Assembly: GCA_016871715.1 (NCBI GenBank)
Contig: VHCO01000048.1
Location: 1-37,888 of the forward strand
DNA length: 37,888 nt
Reading direction: 5' to 3'
DNA from: Verrucomicrobiota bacterium
Lineage (GTDB): Bacteria; Verrucomicrobiota; Verrucomicrobiia; Limisphaerales; J093
Shown in pieces: positions 16,052-24,067 of this stretch. The first letter of the stretch is position 1; every line of letters begins with the position of its first letter. Both the position numbers and the translations under genes were made by a program. The notes below the pieces were generated by a model. That model did not search any database. It was not told the origin of the DNA and was given only the letters and a program-made list of their open reading frames with translations.

Positions 16052-16840
16052 ATGCTCCGCGCCCTCTATAGCTCCGCCGCAGGGATGCAGTCCCAACAGG
16101 TGAACTTGGACATCATCGCCAATAACCTGGCCAACGTGAACACCACCGGCTTTAAGAAGTTCAAAGCCGAGTTCCAAGACCTCCTCTACCAGACCGACCG
16201 CGCCGCCGGCGCCATCCAGGGCAATAACAACCAGTTGCCCGCAGGCGTCCAGATCGGTCACGGCTCCCGCCTGGTCTCCACCGCACGCGTCTTCACCACC
16301 GGCGACCTGACCCAAACCGGCGAGAAACTGGATGTCGCCATCCAGGGCGACGGCTTCTTCGAGGTCGAACTGACCGATGGCGGCCGGGCCTACACGCGCG
16401 ATGGAGCGCTCAAGGTGGACCAAGACGGCCGCATCGTCACCAGCGACGGATTGGCCCTCCAAAACGGCTTCCAACCCATCCCCCCAGGCACCACCTCGAT
16501 CACCATCTCGCCCACCGGTGAAGTCACCACCAACGGTCCAGGCGGCGAAGAGAGCTTCCAATGGCAGTTAGTCCGCTTCAACAACCCCGCCGGCCTCGAA
16601 AGCCTCGGCCGCAATCTCTATCGCGAAACCTCCGTCTCCGGTAACCCGGAAATCGGTAGCCCGGGCGACAAAGCCCTCGGCCTGGGCACCCTCCAACAGG
16701 GCTACCTCGAATTGTCCAACGTCAAAGTGGTCGAGGAAATGGTCAACATGATCATGGCCCAGCGCGCCTACGAAATTAACTCGAAGGCGGTCCAGGCCGC
16801 CGACGAAATGATGCGCGATAGCAATAACCTCAAGCGCTAA
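16052..16840 (+). CDS. flgG: Flagellar distal rod protein FlgG
   Basis: The 262-residue product is a textbook FlgG. It starts LRALYSSAAGMQSQQVNLDI, IANNLANVNTTGFKKFKAEF, LLYQT, continues with QIGHGSRLVSTARVFTTGDL and IQGDGFFEVEL, and ends LELSNVKVVEEMVNMIMAQRAYEINSKAVQAADEMM. FlgG forms the distal rod that passes through the P and L rings. Length equals the usual 260-262 residues. Its stop overlaps the flgA start as TAATG (16838-16842), implying coupling. Confidence 0.97.
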   Translation: MLRALYSSAAGMQSQQVNLDIIANNLANVNTTGFKKFKAEFQDLLYQTDRAAGAIQGNNNQLPAGVQIGHGSRLVSTARVFTTGDLTQTGEKLDVAIQGDGFFEVELTDGGRAYTRDGALKVDQDGRIVTSDGLALQNGFQPIPPGTTSITISPTGEVTTNGPGGEESFQWQLVRFNNPAGLESLGRNLYRETSVSGNPEIGSPGDKALGLGTLQQGYLELSNVKVVEEMVNMIMAQRAYEINSKAVQAADEMMRDSNNLKR

Positions 16841-17880
16841 TGGCCTTACCCACTCGAACGCCCCGTCGCCCAGGCCGCCGCCATGCGCCGCTGCCACCCC
16901 CACTCGAACGCCTCACCATCGTCCCGTGCCTGCGCCGTTTCCTGCCCCTCGTCCTGCTCCTTACCTCCGCGCTCGAACCCAGCGCACCCGCCGCCGCCGC
17001 CACCGCCCTGGCCCTCAAGAGCGACGTGGCCGTCGACGGACAAGGCATCTACCTTAGCCAACTCGCCAGCCAGGCTACGGGCGCGTCCCTGCCTGCCCTC
17101 AAACTCGGGGACGCGCCCGCCCTCGGCCAACAGACGATCCTCACCCGCGAACAAATCGGCCGCCACCTCGAACAAGCCGCGCCCGCCTTCGTCCCGACCC
17201 ATTGGGTCGGCGCCCTACAAGTGCGCATCACGCGGCGCTCGAGGAACCTCGCCGAGGACGAGTTGGCCGAGTTGCTCACCGCCGCACTCCAACGTGACCT
17301 CTTGAGCGAGTCGGTCGAACTCGAACTCACCCTGGCCCGCTCCTGGAACGTCATGGCCGTGCCCGACGACCCGCTCACCGTCCGCCTGATCCACTTGCCC
17401 CCAGCCGGCGTCACCCCCACCATGCCGCTGCGCTTCCAGTTGTTGGCCGGAGACGAGCCGCTCGGCACCTGGCAAACCGTCGTCCGCGCCCGCCTCTACC
17501 GCGAGGTGCTCGTGGCCCAAACCGCCCTCCGCCGCGGCCAGTCGGTCGCCGCCGCCGATTTCCGACACGAACGCCGCGATGTGCTCGCCCTGCGCGATGC
17601 CCTGGCCGAACTCCCCGATCGCACCGACCAACTCCAACTCGCCGAGAGCCTCGCCCCGGGCGCCCCGCTCCTGGTCCGCGCCCTCCAGTCGCGCACCGTC
17701 ATCCGCCGCGGCGCCACCATCGAGGCCCTCTTCATCGAAGGACCCCTCTCCATCTCCCTTAAAGTCGAAGCGCTCGAAAACGGCGCCGCAGGCCAGACCG
17801 TCCGCGTGCGCAATCCGCGTTCGGGCAAACAATTCACCGGAACTGTGCGCGATGAACAAACCATTGTGGTCTCGATGTAG
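16840..17880 (+). CDS. flgA: Flagellar P-ring assembly chaperone FlgA
   Basis: A 346-residue exported protein. A signal segment lies at about residues 33-55 (RFLPLVLLLTSALEPSAPAAA) after an Arg/Pro-rich extension. The C-terminal SAF-like domain (~225-346) shows YREVLVAQTALRRGQSVAAADF, LAPGAPLLVRALQSRTVIRRGA and GQTVRVRNPRSGKQFTGTV, the FlgA signature. FlgA is a periplasmic chaperone for FlgI. The protein is longer than E. coli FlgA (~219 aa) because of an N-terminal domain around residues 60-215, as in many non-enteric FlgA proteins. It overlaps flgG by 1 bp and flgH by 29 bp. Confidence 0.9.
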   Translation: MALPTRTPRRPGRRHAPLPPPLERLTIVPCLRRFLPLVLLLTSALEPSAPAAAATALALKSDVAVDGQGIYLSQLASQATGASLPALKLGDAPALGQQTILTREQIGRHLEQAAPAFVPTHWVGALQVRITRRSRNLAEDELAELLTAALQRDLLSESVELELTLARSWNVMAVPDDPLTVRLIHLPPAGVTPTMPLRFQLLAGDEPLGTWQTVVRARLYREVLVAQTALRRGQSVAAADFRHERRDVLALRDALAELPDRTDQLQLAESLAPGAPLLVRALQSRTVIRRGATIEALFIEGPLSISLKVEALENGAAGQTVRVRNPRSGKQFTGTVRDEQTIVVSM

Positions 17881-18481
17881 CCCGCTTGCCTGCGCCCTCT
17901 GCTGGCTCGCCCCACTCCCCGCTCACAGCGCGGACTCGCTCTGGGCCGACGACACCCGCGCCGTGGTCGCCGACCGCCGCGCGGCGCGCGTGGGCGACCT
18001 CCTGACCATCGTCGTCCAGCAGAGCAGCACCACCACCAAGGACCAAAGCACCAAGACCGCCAAAAGCAGCGGCGTCGACGCCGCCTTGAGTAGCTTCCTC
18101 TACAGCCCAGCCGCCAGCGGCCTCCTCACCAAGGGCGGCCAACTCCCCGCCGTCAAGTTTAACAGTAAATCCGATTTCAGCGGCGGCGGCTCGATCAACA
18201 ACTCCGAGCGCATCGTCGACCGCATCTCCGTCCGCATCATCGACACCCAGCCCAACGGCAACCTCATCGTCGAGGGCACCCGCCAGACCTCCTTCGCCGG
18301 CGAAATCCAAGATGTCATCCTCCGCGGCGTCGTGCGGCCCGAGGACATCTCCGCCAACAACACCATCTTCAGCTACAACGTCGCCGATGCCACCATCAAG
18401 TTCGTGTCCAAAGGCACGGTCAGCGATAGCCAGCGCAAAGGTTGGGCCACGAAAATCTGGGATAAACTCTCCCCCTTCTAA
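17852..18481 (+). CDS. flgH: Flagellar L-ring protein FlgH
   Basis: The 209-residue protein starts with a signal peptide (PLACALCWLAPLPAHSA, about residues 11-27) and carries FlgH motifs: DSLWADDTRAVVADRRAARVGDLLTIVV, NSERIVDRISVRIIDTQPNGNLIVEGTRQ, ISANNTIFSYNVADATIKF. FlgH forms the outer-membrane L ring. No convincing lipobox Cys follows the signal peptide; cleavage after AHSA by signal peptidase I looks more likely, although two cysteines lie within the hydrophobic segment. ATG 17852 lies inside the end of flgA in another frame, a 29-bp overlap. flgI follows 12 bp later. Confidence 0.93.
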   Translation: MNKPLWSRCSPLACALCWLAPLPAHSADSLWADDTRAVVADRRAARVGDLLTIVVQQSSTTTKDQSTKTAKSSGVDAALSSFLYSPAASGLLTKGGQLPAVKFNSKSDFSGGGSINNSERIVDRISVRIIDTQPNGNLIVEGTRQTSFAGEIQDVILRGVVRPEDISANNTIFSYNVADATIKFVSKGTVSDSQRKGWATKIWDKLSPF

Positions 18482-18493
18482 TCTTGCCCACGG

Positions 18494-19615
18494 ATGAAAC
18501 CTCGGCATCGACTCCAGTTCGCCGCCCTCGTCCTCCTGCTCCTGCTCCCCCGCGCTCTCGGTGCCTCCGCCCTCGGCTCGCGCATTAAGGACCTCGCCAC
18601 CCTCCAGGGCGCGCGCGACAACCAACTCATCGGCGTCGGCCTCGTCACCGGGATTGCCGGTGAGGGCGACAAGAACCCGGTCTACACCGTCCAGGCCATG
18701 GCCAACCTGCTCCAGACCTACGGCATGACCGTCCCCCCAGCCACCATCTCCTCGAAAAACGTCGCCGTCGTCACCGTCACCGCCACCCTGCCCCCCTTCG
18801 CCAAACCCGGCTCCCGACTCGACGTCACCGTCAGCTCCCTCGGCGATGCCAAAACCCTCCAAGGCGGCACCCTCCTCCTCGCCCCGCTCTACGCCGTCGA
18901 CCGCCGCGTCTACGCCGCCGCCCAAGGCCCAGTCTCCGTCGGCGGCTTCGCCGCCGGTACCGGCGGCCCCGGCGGCGCTTCCGTCCAGAAAAATCACCCC
19001 ACCACCGGCCAAATCGTCGGCGGCGCACTGGTCGAGCGCGAATTGCCCGCCGAAGTCGTTCGTGACGGCTCCCTCGTCTACCTCCTGCGCGAACCCGATT
19101 TCACCACCGCTGCCCGCCTCGCCGAGGCCATCAACGCTCAATTCCCCGACAGCGCCCTGGCGCGGGACTCCACGAGCGTCTGGGTCAAACTGCCGTCCGG
19201 CGCGAACGACTACCCCATCGACTTCATCGCGCGCCTGGAATCCCTCGAGGTCACCCCCGACACCGCCGCCCGCATCATCCTCAACGAACGCACCGGCACC
19301 ATCGTCGCCACCGCCAGCATCAAAATCGCCGCCTGCGCCGTCTCCCACGGCAACCTCACCATCAGCATCGCCTCGACCCTCGATGTCTCGCAGCCCGGAC
19401 CCCTGAGCCAACTCGGCACCACCGTCGTTACCCCCCGTACCAATACCAGCGTCTCGGAAAATAAGGCCTCCCTCATCGCACTCCCCGAGCTGCCTACCAT
19501 CGAAAAAGTCGCCACCGCCCTTAACTCGCTCGGCGTCACCCCGCGCGATATGATGGCCATCTTCCAAGCCATGAAACAGGCCGGCGCACTCCAAGCCGAG
19601 CTGCTCATGCATTAA
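18494..19615 (+). CDS. flgI: Flagellar P-ring protein FlgI
   Basis: A 373-residue periplasmic protein with a clear signal peptide (FAALVLLLLLPRALGASA, ~9-26) and the conserved FlgI body: SRIKDLATLQGARDNQLIGV followed by GLVTGIAGEGDK, SSKNVAVVTVTATLPPFAKPGSRLDVTVSS and LQGGTLLLAPLYAVD. The C-terminal part reads LNSLGVTPRDMMAIFQAMKQAGALQAELLMH, typical of FlgI. It builds the P ring in the periplasm around the rod with the help of FlgA. Length is the family norm (~365-370 aa). flgJ follows with a single base between the stop and ATG. Confidence 0.97.
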   Translation: MKPRHRLQFAALVLLLLLPRALGASALGSRIKDLATLQGARDNQLIGVGLVTGIAGEGDKNPVYTVQAMANLLQTYGMTVPPATISSKNVAVVTVTATLPPFAKPGSRLDVTVSSLGDAKTLQGGTLLLAPLYAVDRRVYAAAQGPVSVGGFAAGTGGPGGASVQKNHPTTGQIVGGALVERELPAEVVRDGSLVYLLREPDFTTAARLAEAINAQFPDSALARDSTSVWVKLPSGANDYPIDFIARLESLEVTPDTAARIILNERTGTIVATASIKIAACAVSHGNLTISIASTLDVSQPGPLSQLGTTVVTPRTNTSVSENKASLIALPELPTIEKVATALNSLGVTPRDMMAIFQAMKQAGALQAELLMH

Positions 19616-19616
19616 T

Positions 19617-19973
19617 ATGGACGCCGCCCCTATCCAACGCCACGTCCGCGCCGCCGACCTGCCCCTCGACCGGCTTGCCACCAGCTCCGCCGTCCCACAC
19701 GCCCAGAAAGTCCAAGAGCTCAGTCGCCAGTTCGAGGCCGTCCTCCTCCGCCAAGTCCTCCGGGACAGCCAGAAAACCCTCTTCCCCTCCGAGTGGACCA
19801 GCCCCAGCACCGCCAAGGACATCTATCAAGACATGATCGCCGACCAACTCGCCGAGGCCATCAGCCACGCTGGTTCCTTCGGCGTCGCCCGGAACCTGGG
19901 GCGCCAGTTGACCCGCCAGTTGGCGCCCGCCCCCGGCCCCGCGACCGCCACCACGCCCCCTTCCCATGACTGA
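19617..19973 (+). CDS. flgJ: Rod-binding protein FlgJ, N-terminal domain only
   Basis: The 118-residue protein matches the FlgJ/rod-binding domain: KVQELSRQFEAVLLRQVLRD, SEWTSPSTAKDIYQDMIADQ, LAEAISHAGSFGVA. It lacks the C-terminal muramidase domain of enterobacterial FlgJ, as in many phyla with short FlgJ. The domain caps the growing rod in the periplasm; the peptidoglycan-cutting activity must come from another enzyme. Position between flgI and flgN/flgK supports the call. Its 3' end overlaps flgN by 8 bp. Confidence 0.9.
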   Translation: MDAAPIQRHVRAADLPLDRLATSSAVPHAQKVQELSRQFEAVLLRQVLRDSQKTLFPSEWTSPSTAKDIYQDMIADQLAEAISHAGSFGVARNLGRQLTRQLAPAPGPATATTPPSHD

Positions 19974-20463
19974 CCGTCTGCCCGCCCTCATTGACGCGCT
20001 CCGCGACGAGCTCCAGCACTACGGCGAGATGCTCGCCCTGCTCGATCAACAGCAGGAATCGGTGGTGGCCCGCGCGGCCAACGACCTCCTCCAAACCGTC
20101 TCCGCTATCAACGGGCACGGCTCCCAAATCCAGCAGGCCCGCGAACGACGCGAGCAGCGCCGACGCGAGGTCGCCGGCCAGTTGGGTCTGCCCCCCGACG
20201 CCCACTTCAGCGACCTCATCCCCCGGTTGCCCGAAGACTATCGCCCCCTGCTGCAGGCCCTCGTCCACGAAAACAACGAACTCCTCTCCCGCGTCCAGCA
20301 ACGCGCCCGCCAAAACCACCTCCTCCTCACGCGCTCCCTGGACCTCATGCAGCGCTTCGTCAATACCCTCTTCGGCGCAGGCCACACCTCGACTTACGAC
20401 GGCAACGGCGGCCTCATCCCCCCCGGCCTCCCCGTGCGCTCCCTCTACGAAGCGGTGGTCTGA
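19966..20463 (+). CDS. flgN: FlgN-type export chaperone for hook-junction proteins
   Basis: A 165-residue, mostly helical cytoplasmic protein: an N-terminal helix LIDALRDELQHYGEMLALLDQQQESVVARA, a charged middle (QQARERREQRRREVAGQLG), then helices around RPLLQALVHENNELLSRVQQRARQNHLLLTRSLDLMQRF. This matches FlgN-like chaperones, which bind FlgK and FlgL and deliver them to FlhA. Location directly before flgK and flgL is the strongest evidence, since FlgN is poorly conserved in sequence. The ATG at 19966 lies in the end of flgJ. Confidence 0.8.
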   Translation: MTDRLPALIDALRDELQHYGEMLALLDQQQESVVARAANDLLQTVSAINGHGSQIQQARERREQRRREVAGQLGLPPDAHFSDLIPRLPEDYRPLLQALVHENNELLSRVQQRARQNHLLLTRSLDLMQRFVNTLFGAGHTSTYDGNGGLIPPGLPVRSLYEAVV

Positions 20464-20475
20464 TCCGGCTCGCTT

Positions 20476-21900
20476 ATGGCAGGACTCCTCGACAGCCTGG
20501 GCCTCTCCCAACGCGCCCTGCAAGTGCACCAACAGGGCCTCCAGGTCGCCGGCCATAACCTCGCCAACATCAATAACACCGCGTACGCCCGCCAACGACT
20601 CGCCCTCCAAACCACCACCCCCATCGCCACCCCCACCGGCGCCCTCGGCACCGGCCTCGAAATCGCCACCGTCCTCCAAGCCCGCAGTGCCGTCCTCGAC
20701 CGCGAAGTCACTGCCGAGGAAAGCGTCACCGGCTCCCTCCAGGCCCGCCAGCGCGCCCTCGAATCCGCCCAGGCCACCCTCGGCAACGCCATCGGCCTGC
20801 CCACCGACACCGTCGCCTCCACCTCCGCCCCGGGCAACTCCGGCGCTAGCCTCGCCGGCAAACTCAGCGACTTCTTCAACGCCTTCCAAGACCTCGCAAC
20901 CGCTCCCGCCGACATCACCGCCCGCCTGAGCGTCATCGCCAGCGCCGATTCTCTGGCAGCCGGGTTCCGCCAAACCGCCCAACGCCTCGACCAACTCGAT
21001 CAATCCCTCGACCAAGAACTCGAAACCCAACTCACCGACGCCAACCGGCTCTTGGGCCAAATCGCCAACCTTAACCAGGCCATCGCCCGCTATGAAGGCC
21101 GCACCGGCTCGACCGCCAACGACCTCCGAGATACCCGCCAGCAGCGCCTCGAAGAACTCGCCCACATCGTCCGCTTCGAGACCGCCCCCAGCGCCGACGG
21201 TCAAATCACCCTGAGCATCGCCGGCGTCGAGTTCGTCAACGACAGCCAAGTCGTCAACACCCTCGAAACCTACCTCGCCGCCCCCAACCAACGTCTCATC
21301 CGCGCCGTCAACGGCGCACTCCCCCTCGACCTCGTCAGCGGCGCACTCCAAGGCAGCCTCGAGGCCCGCGACGGTCCCTTGCACGATCTCCGCGCCAACC
21401 TCGATGCCCTCGCCAACCTCCTCGTCGCCGAGGTCAACCGCATCCATCAGCCCGGCTTTGGCCTCCAGGGCCCGACCGGCGCCGAGTTCTTCACCGGCAC
21501 CGGCGCCCGCGATCTGGCCTTCAATCCCACGCTACGCGCTAACCCCGCCGCCCTCCAGGCGGCCGCCGTCCCCGACGCCCCGGGCGATAACCAGGTCGCC
21601 CTCGCCCTGGCACGCTTGGCCGAGCAATCCTTCCCAGCCCTCAACGGCCAAACGATCTCCGAGCACCAACAAACCACCGCCACCGCCCTGGCCCAAGCCC
21701 TCGCCGGCACTCAAGCCCAGTTGGCCGACCAGCGCCTCCTCCAAACGCTGCTCAAGGAACAACGCGCTTCCGTGAGCGGTGTCTCCCTCGACGAAGAGAT
21801 GGCAGACCTGGTCACCTACCAGCGCGCCTACCAGGCTTCCGCTCGCCTCCTGAGCACGATCGATCAACTCCTCGCCGAGGCCGTCAATCTCAAACGATAA
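20476..21900 (+). CDS. flgK: Hook-filament junction protein FlgK (HAP1)
   Basis: The 474-residue protein has the HAP1 N-terminus (LLDSLGLSQRALQVHQQGLQ, VAGHNLANINNTAYARQRL), a long variable centre with LSDFFNAFQDLATAPADITAR, NQAIARYEG and DLRDTRQQRLEELAHIV, and the C-terminal coil VSLDEEMADLVTYQRAYQASARLLSTIDQLLAEAVNLKR. FlgK joins hook to filament with FlgL. The length is a little below the 500-550 residues common in other phyla, consistent with a trimmed outer domain. It is preceded by its likely chaperone gene flgN and followed by flgL. Confidence 0.96.
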   Translation: MAGLLDSLGLSQRALQVHQQGLQVAGHNLANINNTAYARQRLALQTTTPIATPTGALGTGLEIATVLQARSAVLDREVTAEESVTGSLQARQRALESAQATLGNAIGLPTDTVASTSAPGNSGASLAGKLSDFFNAFQDLATAPADITARLSVIASADSLAAGFRQTAQRLDQLDQSLDQELETQLTDANRLLGQIANLNQAIARYEGRTGSTANDLRDTRQQRLEELAHIVRFETAPSADGQITLSIAGVEFVNDSQVVNTLETYLAAPNQRLIRAVNGALPLDLVSGALQGSLEARDGPLHDLRANLDALANLLVAEVNRIHQPGFGLQGPTGAEFFTGTGARDLAFNPTLRANPAALQAAAVPDAPGDNQVALALARLAEQSFPALNGQTISEHQQTTATALAQALAGTQAQLADQRLLQTLLKEQRASVSGVSLDEEMADLVTYQRAYQASARLLSTIDQLLAEAVNLKR

Positions 21901-22034
21901 TCCCCAACGCCCTCTGCCCTCACTCCCTAAACCCTCAGGACAACCCCCCATTGGCCCACCTCCACCACACCACCTCCTACACCTAGTCCGCTGCCTGGGC
22001 CCCCCCACCAAGTTCCCCCAACCTCGCCACCCCC

Positions 22035-22970
22035 ATGCGCGTCACCTTCGCCACCTACCCCACGGCCTTGATCGGCCAACTCGGCGACCTTACCCAACGC
22101 CAGGCTCGCCTCCAAACCCAGGCCGCCAGTGGCCAGCGCTACCAAAACCCCGCCGAGAATCCGCTCGCTGCCCGCCGGATCGCCGGCCTCGACACCGAAG
22201 CCAAGACCGTCCAGCAGTACCAACGCAACCTCGGCACCCAACAACAGCTCGCCACCGCCACCTTCGACGTCCTCCGAGGCCTCAAGACCATCTCCGATCG
22301 CGCCCAGGAAATCGCCACCCTCGCCGACGGCGCCAAATCCACCGCCGACCTCCAGACCCTCGGCCACGAAGTCACCCAGTTGATTCGGCAGGCCGTCCAA
22401 TGGGTCAACACCAAGCATCAAGGCGCCTACCTCTTCGCCGGCACCGACGGCCGCCAGGCCCCATTCCGCGAGGCCCTCGATGCCGCCGGCCGCGTCACCA
22501 ACGTCACTTACCACGGCAATGCCGACGTCCCCGCCACCGACGTTTCCGAGGGCACCCCATTGACCGTCCATATCCCCGGCGAGAACCGAACCGGCGCAGG
22601 CCAGCAAGGGTTGCTCGCAGACACGCGCACAGGCGCCGATCTGTTCGCGCACCTGATTTCGCTCCAGGACCACCTCCTGGCCGGTGACACCGCCGCCATC
22701 GCCGCAACCGACCGGCCGGCGCTCCAGCGCGACGAGGACAACCTCATCCAGCACTACAGCGTCAACGGCTCCGTCCAGGCCCGGCTCGAAGCCCAACTGG
22801 CTCTCCTCAAGAGCCGCTCCAGCCAACTCGCTCAAGCCCGCTCGACCGAGGCCGACGCCGATCTGGCCGAAACCCTCGTCCAACTCACCGCCACCCAAAA
22901 CGCTTACCGCGCCGCCCTCCAAACCGGTTCTCTCATCATGAACCAGTCTCTGCTTGACTTCCTGCGTTGA
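22035..22970 (+). CDS. flgL: Hook-filament junction protein FlgL (HAP3)
   Basis: A 311-residue flagellin-family protein. The N-terminal helix region reads LTQRQARLQTQAASGQRYQNPAENPLAARRIAGLD, followed by helices around AEDRAQEIATLADGA-like sequence (ISDRAQEIATLADGAKS) and the conserved WVNTKHQGAYLFAGTDGR. The C-terminal helix ends LTATQNAYRAALQTGSLIMN then QSLLDFLR, typical of FlgL. It forms the filament-side junction ring. The 134-bp C-rich gap from flgK holds no clear promoter or terminator. It is the last flagellar gene of the window; the next genes point the other way. Confidence 0.94.
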   Translation: MRVTFATYPTALIGQLGDLTQRQARLQTQAASGQRYQNPAENPLAARRIAGLDTEAKTVQQYQRNLGTQQQLATATFDVLRGLKTISDRAQEIATLADGAKSTADLQTLGHEVTQLIRQAVQWVNTKHQGAYLFAGTDGRQAPFREALDAAGRVTNVTYHGNADVPATDVSEGTPLTVHIPGENRTGAGQQGLLADTRTGADLFAHLISLQDHLLAGDTAAIAATDRPALQRDEDNLIQHYSVNGSVQARLEAQLALLKSRSSQLAQARSTEADADLAETLVQLTATQNAYRAALQTGSLIMNQSLLDFLR

Positions 22971-23026
22971 CTCAGCCGCCAGGAGCGACCAGCCCCCCCC
23001 AAAAAAAATCGCCCGCTCCCTCAACC
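22971..23026. other. Convergent intergenic spacer with C8A8 tract
   Basis: The gap between the ends of flgL and the minus-strand gene holds eight C then eight A (22993-23008), flanked by a 6-bp inverted repeat GGAGCG (22982-22987) / CGCTCC (23014-23019). On the minus strand the tract reads as eight T followed by eight G. It might contribute to termination, but the loop is long and no classic stem with U-tract is formed. Confidence 0.35.
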
Positions 23027-24067
23027 TTAGTCCGTCAACCGCGGCTGCAACACGAGGTAAAACACCTCGGCTGCGCTCCCCGCCGATTGCACCGGATAGG
23101 CCCAAACACCCAACGCGCCGTCGGCCAACCATTGCTCGCCCGCGAGCGTAATCTCGCTGCGCTCAGCCTCAGCCTGGTACGAAGGCTCATCGGTCACGAG
23201 CGGGGAACCGGCCTGGCTTGGACCCGCAACTGACCCACGGCGAACCGCCCCAGGCACGGCGTCCGTCCTCCTTCTTTTCCGAAACAGCCCTCCCAAGTTC
23301 AGGCCGCCACCCCCGCCGGTCACAAAGCCGTCCTCGTCTTCGGTCTGGGATTCGTAGACCACCCCGGGAACCTTGGCGAACGCCGAGTGGACCGCGACGG
23401 CGTACTGCTCCCACTTGGCCAAGAGCTGCTCCGACCAAACGAAGCTGCCTTCCCACCTCAGGAATACGGACGCGTCGGCCGAAGGCGGAACCACCAGGGC
23501 CGCCCCCACTTCCGCCAGACCCAGGACCGTCACATCCAGCGCCAGCCCGTACTGCCGATTCGTCAGCCCCAACTCACCTCCGGCGGCGGCGACAAACGCC
23601 GGACGTGTCTCCTGAGCCGTAAAACTGCCCTTTGCGCCCGACGCCAATAACCAGTCCCGCGACGCGTGGTACAAGACCCGGACGTGGCCACGGGCCGGCT
23701 TAGCCTTCGCCTGGGTCGGGCGGCTGGCTCGGGCGCTCGGCTGGCCTCCAGTTTCCACAAAGCGCACCAGATCTTCAACGCTCACACACCGAGCGAGCGC
23801 CTCGGCCGAAGGCACGGTCTGAGACGCCGGCACATAGCGCAGCAGAGTCGCAGTCAACTGCACCGTCGCAGCTCCGCCTGAAGAATAGGTCCAGGCCGGG
23901 CCCGCCGAAACGCTCGCCTGATTGATGAACAGCACCTGCGCTCGCCCCCACCAGGCCCCCGTGCCAACGCCCAGCGCCAGAGCGAGCAAGGTCAACCCGA
24001 GCGCGTACACCCGTCCCCATCGCCTCGCGGGGGCGCCCTTCACGGTGCCGTGGGTGCCCGTAGGCAT
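23027..24067 (-). CDS. Membrane-anchored exported protein, paralogue of the next gene; possibly secretin-like
   Basis: A 346-residue protein with an N-terminal membrane/signal helix (YALGLTLLALALGVGTGAWW, ~21-40). The body shares landmarks in the same order with the upstream neighbour: RVLYHASRDWLL, FTAQETRP, YGLALDVTVLG, LRWEGSFVWSEQLL and a terminal LVLQPRLTD. Such patterns (a repeated YGL.L.V.V strand and a closing hydrophobic-xP.L strand) recall the C-terminal beta domain of secretins, but no N domains or clear pore motif are visible, so this is only a suggestion. A basic, Gly-rich insert (GGGGGLNLGGLFRKRRRT) is specific to this copy. Its ATG follows the neighbour's TGA directly (TGAATG), indicating coupling. 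Confidence 0.6.
   Translation of the reverse strand: MPTGTHGTVKGAPARRWGRVYALGLTLLALALGVGTGAWWGRAQVLFINQASVSAGPAWTYSSGGAATVQLTATLLRYVPASQTVPSAEALARCVSVEDLVRFVETGGQPSARASRPTQAKAKPARGHVRVLYHASRDWLLASGAKGSFTAQETRPAFVAAAGGELGLTNRQYGLALDVTVLGLAEVGAALVVPPSADASVFLRWEGSFVWSEQLLAKWEQYAVAVHSAFAKVPGVVYESQTEDEDGFVTGGGGGLNLGGLFRKRRRTDAVPGAVRRGSVAGPSQAGSPLVTDEPSYQAEAERSEITLAGEQWLADGALGVWAYPVQSAGSAAEVFYLVLQPRLTD

Noticed and set aside
17834..21447. Long open frames on the minus strand opposite flgH to flgK
   Set aside because: They are Gly/Asp/Glu-rich mirror frames of GC-biased coding DNA with no recognisable domains, and the plus-strand genes are unambiguous.
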